Shown: positions 1 to 12,830 of the stretch, piece by piece
Layout: every line of letters begins with the position of its first letter
How positions within the stretch are numbered: the first letter of the stretch is position 1
From: Akebia trifoliata
Taxonomy: Eukaryota; Streptophyta; Magnoliopsida; Ranunculales; Lardizabalaceae
Length of the DNA: 64,000 bases
Direction of reading: 5' to 3'
Assembly: GCA_017979445.1 (NCBI GenBank)
Contig: CM030708.1
Location: forward strand, 28,553,613-28,617,612
Translations under genes and position numbers: made by a program
The notes under the pieces: generated by a model
Seen by the model: the letters and a program-made list of their open reading frames with translations, nothing else
Told to the model about the DNA's origin: nothing
The model's database searches: none

Positions 1-1039
1 CATAAATAGGAGTGTCCCTATTTTTGTCTTCTGCAACTGTTTTGAGTGTTTGCTTTGGTCCTTAACTCATAATCTCTTTATACCTCAACAACAACTACTG
101 CAACAAAGACTGTTGTCTGCACCGTCGGTCCTGTTTTCAACAACAATGGTTGTAACTCCTCATAAACAACTGCAAACAGTTTATACAAGCAATTATTAAT
201 ATCAATTGAATTTGTTTTCTTTTGGGAATTTCTACTCCAGCTTCTTTTGTAGATTTAAGGATTTAATCCTAAAAGAAGAAGATTTCTTCTCTAGTTTTCT
301 TGTAGATTTAAGGATTTACTCCTGATTCAAATATGTTGTGTCATTTAACAGAAATTGTCAAAACCCAACAATTTCTTGGAAATTGTCTTCTAATGGGGCT
401 ACTACCAAATCAATACTTCCCTAAACATTCATGAGATTGATAAAAATGTGTATTATTTTTTTTTTAACTTAAAATACGTGAATTATTCCAGAGAATAATA
501 CTTTCATTGAAGAAGAAAAAAAATTTGTGAATTTTTTACTAATAAAACGGCAGATTGCTAACAAGGGGCCCAACTAATTGTGTTTGAATTCAACTCCCCC
601 AAGGGTCTGCTCTCCATTCTTGGTCAAGTAAATTATTATTTTCCCCAATGGTGGCTCTACTGGCTCTTTAGTCCTCCCAACTACTCAACTAGTAGTCAGA
701 CTTAATGTAGCCAATGATATAGTGTTGGATAATAATTAAATAAGTCCAAGATACCTTCTTCCATGCCCCCCCCTAGATTTCTCTTCTAATTCCAGCGTTT
801 TACCTATATTTCCAAATAAATAACATTTCATGAAAAACAAATGCTGCAACACTTGTACATTCCACCAAACATTTGCATACCAAGTATCATTGGGAAAACA
901 ACATCTGCAGTGCTAGAGAGCATCATAATTGTTGTACTGGACTGGGGTGGTTCAAGCTAAAGAGATTGATAAAACAAATTGGTTGAGTTATGTCATAACA
1001 AAACAAGAAATATGTATATATAAACAAAACCACTACCTT
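1..1039. other. AT-rich stretch, no gene recognised
   Basis: No coding exon is recognisable. Positions 440-575 resemble, in inverted orientation, 16480-16610 (both contain a GATTGCTAACAAGG-type end and an AATTATTC-rich body), so a dispersed MITE-like repeat is present. The rest could be intron or element DNA next to the GP210-like exons. Confidence 0.4.
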
Positions 1040-3356
1040 CAATACTGAAGTTAAGATAATGACCCACGAAAACGACTGAATTCCGAGGGTATAAATGAGC
1101 ACCAACTGAAATCTGAAAATAGTAAATTTCAAACAAATAGCAAATAAAAAATCATTTTTTTCTCATATGCTACAAATGGAAACACACACGTCATTTCGAA
1201 ATACGAAAGATCAACAAATAGAAACATTGATTGCTGTAGAAGACATGTAAAGAGTTAGAAAATGAAGAAATAAAGTACCATCACATAGTCTGACTTCTGT
1301 GGACTGTTGTGAATTGATATCCGTATAAGAGCTCTACCATGGCGAATTGCCTTCAATCAGAATAACAAAAAGAAAAGGAGTTGAGAGTTGGATCAAATAG
1401 ACAGGAAGAGCTTAAATTGATATAGACAGAAATGATGTGCATGTCTTCAAGATGAGAAAGTGAGAAAGTGAATGAATATCAAGATAATTATAGAAAAAAG
1501 GTAACAAAGATGCCAGGAAGTCCAAAGCGTGATTCCTCCCTGATTGCATGTTTTTTGAACCATGAGAGAATTCAGAAGCTGCATAAAATTATAACGATGC
1601 CAGCAAACCTTGAGGTGAATATTTCCGGAGCTATCACGTGTGTCATTAATGGTCACAACATCTGGATAATTAGTCTCAGCATCAAATTGAACCACATCAT
1701 AAGCTTCATGAAAGGGGTTTCCTAATCAAATATGGTGAAGCCCCAAAGTCAGAATACATAAAGATAAATGGTTAACAATTGATTTAAATTGTTGAACTAT
1801 AAATACCTAGAGCATCACGATAGTTTAGTTCAAGTTCAAGTTTAGCACCAACAGCAAGGTCAACCACATGGCAAGGAAAGTCCTTAGAACCTACTCTTAT
1901 TTGAGCCACCTAGTCATAAAATAAAGCACCCACACAATAAGAATTTAAACCAATCCAATAATGTCAAGAAATTAGACTGCGGGTTTTACATTGAGAACAA
2001 GTTATAGAAAAGGCTCACAAATTTCCTCAAGGCGTATAGCTATTTCCATGTAAGAAATTATAATATCAAAAAGATAATGGAAATGCCTGATATGCAGGTC
2101 AAAAGGAGACTGGAGACATATACTTAGTTTTATATGTATACTTAGTTTTTCATTGTCAAGAAAATTTAAACAATGACAAAATGCAAAATTAGACATTTTT
2201 AATGGTAAAAAATTGTACTTTCCAAATAAATCTACGTAAAGATTATACAATCAAATCAGAAATTGGTGTCTTATTTAAATTAAATACATTTATTTTATTC
2301 AACTTTTAGTGAGGCATGCGCCTTGTGCACCTTGCACCTTGACTGAGGCAAAGTCAAGAAATGTGCCTTGCTATACCTCGCTCACACTGCCCCGGCTGAT
2401 ATGTATGACAGTGATTTCGGTCTGCCCCACCTCGAGGCGTGCCTCGCCTTGACTATACTGAAAGGAAGTTTGTTGTGCACAATTATGTGTGTTTCGAAAA
2501 CATCAAAGAAAATAAGATTTATTGCACAATTATGTGTCTCGTAAACATGATAGATAGTAAGATTTATTGCTTTAGAAACTTTGGCTTCGCAAAACATGGA
2601 TGTTAACAAGTTTGGGAAAATACTTAAAATGTTGACCAGATCCAATTTAATGAACTTTCAGTTCATAGGATCACATTTTCTTCTCCCATTCATTTTTTGT
2701 TTTTGCCTTTGACTTGGTTTATTAGTCATTAGAAGAACTACTAAGCATAACCATGAAATATTGACGTAATACAGCGATTCAAAATTTTCAACACAGGTTT
2801 CTAACATATATAAAAACTGAGATGAGAACAGCGAAACATAGTTAAATTTAACAGATACAGCAGAACGATAACACTACTGTAATAGTTACATACATCACAT
2901 CATGTAAGAGCCGTGGATAACATAAGTAGACATACCTCTGCCACCCTTACACAAGATGCAATTTCAGTTCTTCCAGTTGTTCGATCTTTTGCCTGAATGC
3001 AACCAAGATTATTACTCTCCCTTGTCTTTATTCTACTCCCATTAACAGAAATAGCATCCTGTTGAATCTCTTCATTCTTTCCACCGTAAGGTCTCAATAA
3101 AGAGTAAATAATAGTCCCTTTGCGACTGTAAGAATCCAATTAATTGTACGAGCCCGTTGATGCAGGTAAAATATTTGATGTGGTATAAAAAGGTGGAAGG
3201 ATCCAAGTGATTGGCACTCCAAGAGCAAGAGGAGGATCAGAAACCACCCATAACGATCCCGATACATTATATGATATTGACTGTGAGAAGATGCCAGAAG
3301 AAATAAAATCACAAGAGAATGAAACACCAACGTTTGTTCGGCCTCCAGATCTGGTA
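1040..3356 (-). pseudogene. Nuclear pore glycoprotein GP210-like gene fragment
   Basis: GP210 (Nup210) is a membrane nucleoporin of the nuclear pore. Five consecutive exons can be read on the minus strand, all with GT-AG borders: about 3355-2932 (SGGRTNVGVSFSCDF, DPPLALGVPITWILPP, then RGTIIYSLL-like and QAKDRTTGRTEIASCVRVAE), about 1911-1808 (VAQIRVGSKDFPCHVVDLA, then NYRDAL), about 1722-1610 (GNPFHEAYDVVQFDAETNYP, then SSGNIHLK), about 1352-1282 (AIRHGRALIRISI, then SPQKSDYV) and about 1107-1040 (ISVGAHLYPRN, then YLNFSIEG). The order matches my memory of plant GP210. In the first exon an in-frame TAA (about 3139-3141) replaces a codon just before LDSYSRKG, so the frame is broken. The full protein is roughly 1,900 residues, so this is an interior fragment; nothing recognisable as earlier exons lies at 3.4-6.4 kb. 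Later exons could lie left of the window. It appears to sit inside a CACTA-type element ending at 6456, so I read it as captured DNA. An intact intron-rich gene with one nonsense allele is less likely. Confidence 0.75.
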
Positions 3357-3527
3357 TGAATAGAAGTTCAGGAGAAATGACAAGTTACCAACTTCATAAC
3401 ACATTTTAGAAAATATCTTATTAAAAAGCTCTCCCTGGTAAGAAGGATAAAATCCATGCAACAACATTATATTACAGTCAAAGAAAATGCGATAGATAAA
3501 ATACAGAACAAGATGGGGAAACCTTGA

Positions 3528-4005
3528 CTACCATTCGAAATTCAGAACTAACAAGGACCACTGAACAGGTGGAAAAAAGCCGGGCATACTCATGGAAAGT
3601 GGAAATGGAAGCAGATGAGTTTCAAGTGAATGGATACGTACAGACAGATCCATTGTTCTAGCACATATCTTAATCTTCCCTACCACATATCTTGGTTGCA
3701 AGTTATCAACTTGAAACTCTGCTGCCATTCGAAAACATACAATTCCTATAGCTGCTTCTAAGACTCATTATGGGCTAATGGACTAGAACTTAGAAATAAG
3801 TCAAAGAACCTATTGAAACACCCCAAAAAAAATCTGGTCCATACTCATCAACAATCCCCCGCAACTGCTCTTGGGCATGGAGAGATTTTGCATTCTCGAG
3901 ACCAAACAAAAAAACTTCATCTACCATATAATTGGAAACGGAAAGGAAGTCCCTTTGGAAGACCCCTAGCACCCCAAAGCATTTCTCTTTGAACACTTTA
4001 TCCAT
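3528..4005 (-). other. Two small open frames, unrecognised
   Basis: Frames of 66 codons (3528-3728, with LQPRYVVGKIKICARTMDL) and 71 codons (3790-4005, with DKVFKEKCFGVLGVFQRDFL) lie just upstream of the GP210-like exons. I do not recognise either. They may be exon debris captured by the same element. There is no clear promoter or splice support, so neither is called a gene. Confidence 0.2.
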
Positions 4006-4189
4006 GCTAGCACAATCAATCTCTCCCCCAAAGTGGCGTCGAAGTGTCCTCTATTATCATCAATGGAGATTGGCCCTCCGCCTTGGGCTCTAACAGTAAA
4101 AATGAAAGAATTTGGGATAACTTAGCTCATATCCCTCTTTCCAGATTCTAACAAAGGGTAATAAGTCTTATGTTGTTAAAGCTATTCGG

Positions 4190-4340
4190 CCTGCAGGTAG
4201 TACAATGAATCATAAAATTATTTGGGTTAGAAAATCCGTTTCTTGCAAATGTTTCAATGCTTGGCTAGAAATCAAAGGTAGACTCAAAACTCAAGACCTG
4301 CTCATCCGTTTAAATCTCTTCACCAAATCTGCAACCTTAT
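4190..4340 (+). mobile_element. LINE zf-RVT-like remnant
   Basis: The plus-strand frame reads KIIWVRKSVSCKCFNAWLEI followed by [16 protein letters not shown]. This resembles the zinc-binding segment at the end of plant L1-type LINE reverse transcriptases (pattern W...KCF.WL...GRLNTQDLL). No reverse-transcriptase core is visible nearby, so it is a short dead fragment. Chance similarity is possible. Confidence 0.45.
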
Positions 4341-6059
4341 TAGAGGATTCATTTTCATTGGTTTCCCTGCTCAAACTTGAGGTTTGCAAGGAACAATGCA
4401 TAGCACTGAAAAGGGGGCGGCCGAAAACACCAGCTACACCTAACATATGAAATGGATGCATAAGGATGTTATGCTCAGCCTGGAATACAATCATAAACCC
4501 AAATCTATGAATATGAATGTCTACAATTCTAAGATTGATCTAAAATGAATGGCTAAAATGCTTTGACTGTGGGGTATAAGATAATCCTTTATAGATCTTT
4601 TTTTATTTGGGATACACAAGAAAAAAGATATCCTGTTCTATGACATTGCTATATCAGTCACGTGTGATTTATCACGTGCATTCATCATTATTCATAAAAA
4701 TTAGGTGAGCATCTCTAGCTACAGCCACTAGTTGCCTAATAGAAATTGGGTGAGCATATGTAGCTGCAACCACCAGTGGCCTCTGAACATGATCTCTAAT
4801 AATTAATGGCACCATACCGCCAATGCAACTACGCATTGTGATCAAGGCATGGGACTCAATGAATAAAATCAACGATCCAATATGATCCACACACTTTATA
4901 AAATGGGTCAATCCGTAATTAGGAATATTTAAACCTACTAAAATGTGGTGGACTAAGAATCAACATAGCTTAGCCATCTCCTCCACAAAAAATGAAGGGT
5001 GACACCAAAAATCACTAAAACTAATTAAAAAAATGAAACATGACATACTCTCACCTTTCTTCTCATCTCCTTTAGAAAGCTATGACAGATTCTAAGAAGC
5101 ATCTTTATGACCTCATTATCACTCACTACTTTGCTTTGCAAACCTTTTCTAGTGCATCTTCTTTTCTTTATCTGAAATTGCAAATATTCATAAATAAATT
5201 AAAGCAGAGAAGTTAATATTACATAGGACTAATGCAAAATATACACATGAAAGCAGATCTAATCGGCCCCAAACACCCACACATTATATTGTGATGTTTC
5301 AGAATGCAACTGAAATAAGATATATTGATAATAACATCAGTAGGAAAAAAAATCAGAACTCAGGTTTTCTACTGGTTAAAATGTTTAGAAGGTAAGAGAC
5401 ACATTTGCAGAAAAATGTGAAAGGTAAGAGACACATCTGGAGACACCTTTAAAATTAACCGATTCAAACAACCAAACAAGCCATAAATGTGAAAGGTAAG
5501 AGACACATTTGCAGAAAAATGAAGATTTTTAGGATGATCGCCTTGGTTCCAATTTGATTTGGAGAAAAGACGCCAATTGAAAACAAGTGAAGCCAGACAA
5601 CATGAGATAACAAGGAAAAATCACTCTCTCTCCACTTAATTTACTGGAAATTGAGATAAAAAAGAACAAAATGAGCACACAAAAAACAAATAAAAAGCGA
5701 GGGAATGTCGTCTTCAGGAGTTCAAATCCTTTCAAAAAGAGACAAAACAGTGAAAAATCACTTATCAAGTAACAGATCGTCAAAAATATCACTAAGAACA
5801 GCAAGAACAACTCAATCCACAAACAAATCCCAGAAAAAACCAACTAAAACAAAGCATATTAACAAAATTTCCCTTTTTTCCAACTCAATTCACACAAAAA
5901 CCAAATAAAAACATCAAATGCAACCAAATCACCAACTTATCTACAGATCGATCAACAAAACTCACCAAACCAAAAGAAAATCAAACAACCTAACACCTGG
6001 TACACGGTCGATTCACACTAGACGCATTAACAGAAACAACCAGATCATAATAGACAAAT
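4341..6059. other. Non-coding, element interior
   Basis: No supported gene. Positions 4700-4780 hold an imperfect tandem pair of about 40 bp (ATTAGGTGAGCATCT / ATTGGGTGAGCATAT, each followed by AGCTRCARCCAC). Positions 5380-5520 hold three spaced repeats of a GGTAAGAGACACAT block. Open frames here are low-complexity. Confidence 0.35.
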
Positions 6060-6456
6060 AGATCACAAATGGAGAAATCGAGCGATTGAGCGATGACATC
6101 GATCCATACTCCAGAGATAAGATCGATCTAGAGATGAGATCGAGGGAGACAGGGAGAGAAATCGATCGACTGTGAGAAAGTAATGGAGAGGTCGATCGAT
6201 TGAGTGTGTGTGAGAGAGAGAAAGAGAGAAACAGTTAGAGAGAGAGGCAGAGAGTGAGAAGTCGATCGATCGACTGTGAGAGAGATGGAGAGAAACGGTA
6301 AGAGAGGCAGAGAGAAAGAGAAACAGTGAGAGAGAGGTAGAGAGTGAGTGTAATGGACCGAAAACGTGGTCCATAGGCCGCGGAATTTCGGGTTTAAAAT
6401 TCGACGGGCCAGGCCTAACAAATTTTTTTAGAAAAAGTTGGGATTTTCACGTAGTG
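6060..6456 (-). mobile_element. CACTA-type right terminus with subterminal repeats
   Basis: Read on the minus strand from 6456, the end begins CACTACGTGAAAATCCC, the terminal signature of plant CACTA (EnSpm) elements. Inside lie GA-rich repeats containing TCGATCGATTGAG and TCGATCGACTGTGAG at 6150-6290, like a subterminal repeat array. Sequence from about 6495 rightwards is the RLCK 3' flank, also seen at 14.6 and 25.88 kb, so the element boundary is real. The left end is outside the window, and the GP210-like exons would lie inside the element. Element size and target duplication cannot be determined here. Confidence 0.55.
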
Positions 6457-6494
6457 ATAGAGGGGCATCTCATATATTTACTAAAACATGGAGA

Positions 6495-6838
6495 GGAATC
6501 TCTAAATCCCCATTTAATAAAATGAGTGTAACAAAAAAAAATGACATTGAGATGAATGAGTGGAAAGAATAAGAAAGATAAGAAAAAAAAAAGAAAAAAC
6601 GTGATGAACTAAGAATGTTGATAGAATTAGTGAAAACATATATAGCTCTCGCAATAACATGAGACATAGCTTTGGAAACAGTAGAATGGAGGAATAAAAT
6701 TCATTTGGCTGATAACACAAGAATATCTGTAAGATCTGTAAAATGAAGTATCTCGACATAATTCAACGATGGAGTAGTAAAAAAGCAATATTATATATTC
6801 CAAATTCATCCAATTTTCACATTAAGTCCTTCAGCAAC
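6495..6838 (-). other. Conserved 3' flank of RLCK copy A
   Basis: It matches 14.61-15.06 kb and 25.88-26.36 kb (TTTAATAAAATGAGTG start, a CAATAACATGAGA block, an AATTCATCCAATTTTCAC-type end). It is shared DNA of the tandem repeat unit with no coding function seen. It shows that copies A, B and D share one kind of 3' flank, distinct from copies C and E. Confidence 0.6.
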
Positions 6839-9180
6839 AACTCTTTGGCATTCATCAAAACTATCTTAATCTACTTCTCTTCATTGTCGCTAATCAATGG
6901 CCATTGGGCAGCTACCTCTTGGAGACACATGGCAGCAGTAGCCATTGCTTGATAGAATCCTCTCATTGGGAAGTCTCCTTGAAGAATTGGTCAGCCAGCC
7001 GAGGGTACTTCCTTCGGTCCTTGAAAAATGGTCGTGCCAGTTCATCAACAAAATAACAACATCAACACCAAGTAAATATTGAAGAAACAATGTAAAGAAA
7101 TGATTTGTAATCACAGTTTTAATCAACTCAAATGTAAACTAGACATGAACGCATTGTTGGACTTGGATAGATATATAAGGTACATGGCAAGGCTCACTCA
7201 TTTGTAAAGTTGATCTCTTAACATTATGAAAATGCATGTAGAAGCTTAACATCCATGGTTTATCAAAGAAATTTTAGGTGTTTAACTAAAAACCAACAAG
7301 CAAGATTCGATAAAAATAAAATGATGGGAATGACCTCATATGGATTACAATTCATCCCACCAACTCTTCTAGAAGCTACAAGCCCTCTTATCGACTACCT
7401 CTAAAATAGTAAGTTTTGTTTCATCCACAACATTTACAAATTCTAGGTCATAGAAAATCAAATGTCTGATGGATTCACATTCAAGCAAGGAGAATAAAAA
7501 AGTAGGGCTTACACCCATAGCTAACTTGGTTTGCACATTGCAAAGCAACTCAATCTGACGTCATGGGTTCAATTCCAGTTTACTGTAAAAAAAAAGGGGA
7601 AACAAAAAGTAAAGAATAAGGAAGAAAATTACCCATGAAACTAAATTTTGTTCTTCAATTGGCCTCCTGAGGTCGATGGCCCTTCGCCCTGTGATTAGCT
7701 CTAGTAAAACAACTCCAAAACTATAAATATCTGATTTGAAGTTCAGCTGACCTTTTCTTGCATACACCATATGGCCCTGCCACTATCGATGTATCCCCAG
7801 TAGGACCAAGCTTGGCAAGCCCAAAATCGAAGACTTTTGGATTGAACCCTTTGTCCAACAAAATGTTTGACGATTTCACATCACGATGTATAACAGGGGT
7901 ATTGGCCTTATCATGCAAATATTCCAAACCATTAGCGGCTCTGGCTGCTATCTTCATTCTTGTATACCAGCCTAACGGCTTCTGGCCTCGTGAAAGATCT
8001 ACAAACAAATATGCAACACATATTGAAATATGTCACGCGTATTGAATTATTCCAAATTCAGAGGAAGATCATTATTTTAAATGTTTATTTTTTTTTTGGA
8101 TAAAATATCGTGAAATTAGAAGATTTAGTAGAATTGATGACATACCTAGTAGATGATCTTCTAGAGACCCCAATGGCATATACTCATAAACCAAAAGCCT
8201 CATTTATTACCTGCCCACTCTCAAGGCACCCCTTATAGACTCTTCCAAACCCACCAGCTCCCAATAGAAATTCTGCTCGTAAAATTCTTAGTTGCGGAGG
8301 CAAGCTCACAAAAGGTGAATGTTTGTCCTTCAATTTTTCCATTATCATCTTTGGCTTCTTTTTTGTTTTTGGTTTCATGTGTGGCCTTCTGATTAGTATT
8401 CTCTACAAAAGAAATTGTGGATCATTAAAATTTTGAACTATAGGATTTATTTTTATTTTTTATTTTTTACCATTCTTATTAATACATTTATTGATAATTC
8501 TGTCTGCTTGAACTTAATTTTCTATCAAATTAAGCTCATTCATAGCCAATGCCAATAAGAAAGATCATATCCAAGATCCTTAAAAACTTAAAAGAGTGAA
8601 ACTTAAGGGGATGGAAATGTTGATATGTTAGGTAACACTTCTGAGTCTAAATTCCAACTATTTTTCTTTTTTAAATTCAATGAATCTTCATTGACTCGTC
8701 TGAGAAAACTCAGTCTCGTCCATGAACAAGAAATACCAAGATTTGAGACCATGGACATGACTTAGTAGGCCTATGTTTTAAATCTAAATGAAGAAGGCGT
8801 TGTCTTCTTGAACATTGTGATTGAGGTGAAGTCCACTGTTCATTTTTATCCTATTTGTATTGTGTTCCCAAACATAGTGGTTATTGCGGACAAATTCAGT
8901 GTTGGCCGTAAGTTTATATGTGTTTGACGCCTGTGTATGATTGTGGCTCAAGCCTAATCCAGCACCATTGGCGGTAGGATAAATATATGTGTCGGGATCA
9001 TGATGATCACTATGATGGTTCAAGCCAAATCCGCTGTTAGCCATAAGATCATGTGTTGAGTTCATCCTGATTAGGGTGGTTCAAGCCAAATTCTCTATTG
9101 GGCGGCATGTACGTGTTCATGAGCTCATCCTGATTAAGGTGGTTCAAGCCAAATCCACTATTGGTCGTTGGACGATCCAT
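6839..9180 (-). pseudogene. RLCK-VII kinase copy A, broken
   Basis: PBL27-like cytoplasmic kinase with an N-terminal NSGFGLNH repeat exon (9180 to about 8785). Lesions: a one-base frameshift in exon 1 after NQDELNT; the exon 1 splice donor lost by a small deletion after VQEDN; a frameshift in the first kinase exon before [16 protein letters not shown]; a deletion fusing the start of intron 3 to the second half of the next exon (8150-8205), removing the catalytic lysine and the alpha-C glutamate; loss of the activation-loop [10 protein letters not shown] region in the exon at 7.65-8.0 kb; and a scrambled last exon (6840-7010). The [10 protein letters not shown] and FDFGLAKLG motifs are still readable. 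No working kinase can be encoded. No exon 2 like that of copies C and E was found. Confidence 0.85.
7515..7600 (+). mobile_element. Possible short SINE remnant
   Basis: A Pol III box-A-like TAGCTAACTTGG and a box-B-like GGGTTCAATTCC are spaced about 40 bp apart and followed within 10 bp by an A-run. It lies in the intron before the last exon of pseudogene A and is absent from the matching introns of copies C and E. It is short and could be a decayed tRNA-like sequence. Confidence 0.35.
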
Positions 9181-10100
9181 ATTGTAGTTGATTGACTACA
9201 GCCAAATCTCTCTCTCTCTCTCTCTATTTTACATCACGAAAAATTAAAATTTTTCCAAAATAGTGGACTATTCTTTTCTAATTCTGATAACAGTAAATTC
9301 ACTCTTCTATAGAATCGTAAATGGTTTTCCACTTTAACTTTAGTAGTAGTTTTAAAAAAATTCTGCTTCTAGAGAAATAAATTGCTTCCCACTTACGTAA
9401 AATATTTGAATTCCGAAACGGTAATATATCATTTTCGAAATAAAAATGATTAGTGTATCGATTGCAGAATTTTCAACTTTTTCTCTATCGATTTGATATT
9501 TCTGAATCATGGGATCAACAGTACTCCTCAAGCTGTTACTAACTAACAAGATAACAATCCAAATAATAACAGTTCCTAATTATTATAAGGTTCAAATAAA
9601 AAATAAATTCCATTTAAGAGCATCAGAAATCATACCAGCATATAATAATAATACACTATAAATTTGAACTGAAATTAAACCTTAAACATTGAAATTTAAA
9701 GATACCCTTAGATGAAATTTTAACTTACAAGATTTTTAGAAGCATAGATGTTGTTGGAAGAAGAGAGAGAACCTGTATTTTGGGTGGGAGAAATTAAAAG
9801 TTATTTTCTTAAAGTCAACTCATGAGGAAAACTAATATGGACTTCGTCGAATCTACCTAGAAATTAAGTACTTGAAATGATTGTTGGCTGATGGATTTAA
9901 AAATCTATTAAAGGTCTAGAGTTTTGTTGACTTTGAGAAAATAAAGTATCATGGACTTAGAGTTTATATGGACTTAATACTTAGGAATTGATTGTCGACA
10001 GATGGATTTAAAATCTATTAAACATCTAGAGGAAAAAAATTTGCCCACATCCACCAATCACGTGTATTGAATGGCAGTTCTAATTTATAGAAGTATCCTT
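9181..10100 (-). promoter_or_regulatory. 5' region of RLCK copy A
   Basis: It contains a (CT)n run at 9208-9230. At 9727 a GTAAGTT donor (minus strand) ends a 5'UTR-like exon; the same block occurs upstream of copies C (22770) and E (62303). Positions 9868-10050 hold an imperfect tandem duplication of about 110 bp (GATGGATTTAAA...TCTATTAA twice). The promoter itself is not resolved. Confidence 0.4.
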
Positions 10101-10182
10101 TTTAGTTAAAAAACAACCCTTGTATGATTGGCGTGGCAAGAGGGATCTGTGAGAAAAAAATGATTTGGTTTAGAGATTTGTG

Positions 10183-11830
10183 GAGTGCGATTTTGGTGAC
10201 CCCCCACTTTAGAGACTCCGCATACCCATTGGTCCACAGATTTTCTCTCACACACTGTGAATTTGTTCTTCCAAAACTAAACTCAATCATTAATAGCAAT
10301 TTAACGGTAACAAATAAGATTACAAAATCTTTAGGACTTTAAACGTGTTAAATAATGAAGTTACTATTATACACACACAAAAAAAAAAAAAAAAACTATT
10401 TTTTTATTTTTTATTTTAACTGTTAAGTCTATAAAAAAAAATTAATACTTAATAAATCATAGTTTCTTGCATCCATAAAAAGAGAGCTGCTATTGGCACT
10501 CCAACTTTACTTTTCACACCTCAATTAAAAAAAATAAGTAAATAATTGAGAATAAGTAAAAGTTGGGGTGCAAATATAAACTCTCTCTCTGCTAATTTTT
10601 TTATTTTCTTTTTTTACATGAAATTGTTTGAATGAGTACTATAATGTTTTGTATTGTTGAGGTTATAATTTTAGCCAAACCTTTGTAACCATAATACTTA
10701 ATATTAAAAAAAGAAAAAGAAAAAAAAAAAAAAAAGACTCCAAGCTCCAACAAGTTCAACCAATTAATACTTAAAAAAATGTTGATTTTCTTAGTCCTTC
10801 GGGCTTATTTTAAAACTAGTTTTTATTTTCCCTTAAGTTGAGTCAAGTCGACAACTTATGAGTTGACTTAGACAAATCAAATAAAAAAAATTAAATCTTT
10901 AAATAATGTAAATAATAAAAATATTTATTTTTGCTTGACTTGATGAATTTGAAATTGACCCGGACTGAACTGACAAGTTGACTCATTATTTTTGGAGTTG
11001 GTTTAGTAAATTGATTCAGTTAATGAATTTTCTTAAAGGATTAATGTAACTCTTGTTGTGCCAAAATCAACTTATCGTGACTATGGTTAATATTTGTATT
11101 AAGGATTCAAAATTTATCCTCAAGTTGTAAATAAAAAATTGACATTCGTACAATTACAATTAATAGAATCATAAACTTCACATTCATTACTTTTATAAAA
11201 AATGCGCATAAGAATAAAAAATGTATGGTCTACTAAAAAAAATTGGGAAAAGATTTAGAGTTCCAACTTATATAGGAAAAAAATACTATCAAGAAGATTG
11301 CGGACGATGAAGAGAGAGGTGAGAATAACGATCCAATTATTACTTTAAATTAGTATAATCATTGAGGTTATTTTTGGAAAAATAGAAACTCGACATTTAT
11401 TTATCACATACCAATTTCTTAGTTATTTATCACACCCAATTAAAGAGGAGAGAGAAAGAGTTCATATTTGCGCCCCAACTTTTACTTATTATCAATCATT
11501 TACCTTTTTTTTTTTTTTTAATTAGGTCGTTGTAATAAGTAAAGTTGGGGCGTGAGTAGCAGCTCTCTTTTTATGGATACTAGAAACCATGATTTTTTTA
11601 GTATTAATTTGTTTTAAAGAATTAATTGTTAAAAAAAAAATAGTTTTTTTCATATAGAGTTCCAAAGATTTTGTAATCTTATTTGTTACCGTTAAATTAC
11701 TATTAATGATTGAAGTTGTTTTTGGAAGAACAAAATCACAGCGTGTGAGAAAAATCTGTTAAATTTTTTATGCCACGTGAACCAATGGGTATGTGGGATC
11801 TCTAGAGTTGGGGTTGCCAAAATCGCACTC
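10183..11830. mobile_element. Foldback element with about 400-bp TIRs, copy 1
   Basis: The left arm (10183 to about 10600) and right arm (about 11440-11830) are inverted copies. Outer ends read GAGTGCGATTTTGG on both sides, followed by ACTTTAGAG and ACCCATTGGT-type sequence. Long TIRs and no coding capacity fit a non-autonomous Mutator-like element, but I see no clean 9-bp target duplication. The arms contain the TTGGCACTCCAACTTTACTT motif also found in small MITEs at 54.1 and 57.8 kb. A second copy lies at 23.24-24.64 kb. Confidence 0.6.
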
Positions 11831-11875
11831 AGTTTATAGAGTTTGTTGGTGACTTGAACATATATCGGTGCTTCA

Positions 11876-11876
<1 letters not shown>

Positions 11877-11909
<33 letters not shown>
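11877..11909. repeat. (ATT)n microsatellite
   Basis: About ten ATT units sit directly at the left edge of a foldback MITE. Confidence 0.9.
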
Positions 11910-12295
11910 GGGGACGGATCAAGGGACATATGAAAAAACATATGTAAAAACAATGTAACATTAATAAATGTTCAAAATATGGGTTAGAAGTTTCGAATTG
12001 AGCTGATTTTTTGTGAGGATGATCTCTATGATGGGAAGATCATCTGAAAAACAAATTAGTCCAATCTGAAACTTCTAACCCCATTAGAAGTGATTTAGAA
12101 TGTGGACCGTCGATTTTTTGTTAATTTTTACCAATAATTTGTAAATCACTTTTGATGGATTTAGAAATTTCAAATTAAGCTGATTTTTTGTGAGGATGAT
12201 CTTCTCATCATAGTGACTATCATCTCAAAAATCAGCTCAATCCAAAACCGCTAACCCATATTTTGAAAAACCATTGTTTTTTACATATGTTTTTT
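11910..12295. mobile_element. Old member of the double-hairpin foldback family
   Basis: It starts GGGGACGGATCAAGGG. It contains the two hairpins with the GATTTTTTGTGAGGATGATC core, separated by a GTGGACCGTCGATTTTTTG centre, and ACATATG arms. More diverged than the 43-47 kb members; the right terminus is eroded. Confidence 0.7.
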
Positions 12296-12437
12296 ATAGA
12301 ACAAGGCTGAAGTGACCTCAATATTTATTTTTTCCTTTTTCTATAGTTCTAGCAATATTTTTTTTTTTTTTTGAATATTTTGGGGTTGTTGGACGTACGT
12401 CCCACACTACATTTTTCAGGGGATAAAAGATTTGGTG

Positions 12438-12830
12438 TTAAAGAAAATAACAAATTACCTTTTGGAAGATTAGGTTGGTACTTGGTACATATGTGTCCAT
12501 TAAATTTGATCTCGTATAGAATATAGAGGGGATTGCATCCACAAAGAAATAAGTTATGGATTTATTATTAAGTGACCGAATATTTGGAGGTCTGATTGGC
12601 AGTTTATGTGGTAAATTATAGTCATGGATTGGCACCAATTGATGGTAGTTCTGAATTAGTGGATAGCATGATATAATACCGGTTAGAAGGAGAACTCTGA
12701 ATTGTATAAGGTAGTTGGTGATATATTTTAGTACTTCTAGTTAGAATCTTGTCTAAAGTGGATATGTAGATTAAATAGAAATGGAAATATTTTGTGTAGA
12801 TGTGTTGATCAGGGTCTAGAAAGTGATTTC
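12438..12830 (-). pseudogene. Unrecognised exon fragment, duplicated at 24.8 kb
   Basis: The minus strand reads KILTRSTKIYHQLPYTIQSS, then after an apparent frameshift VPIHDYNLPHKLPIRPPNIR and SITYFFVDAIPSIFYTRSN, ending at TNLIFQK with a GTAATTTG donor. The paralogue at 24826-25190 shows the same protein with conservative changes and the same frame break. I do not recognise the family. Conservation of the reading frame suggests a real gene fragment caught in the duplicated segment. Confidence 0.35.

Noticed and set aside
6063..6421. Ser/Leu-rich frames of about 100 codons
   Set aside because: Low-complexity translation of GA-rich CACTA subterminal repeats.
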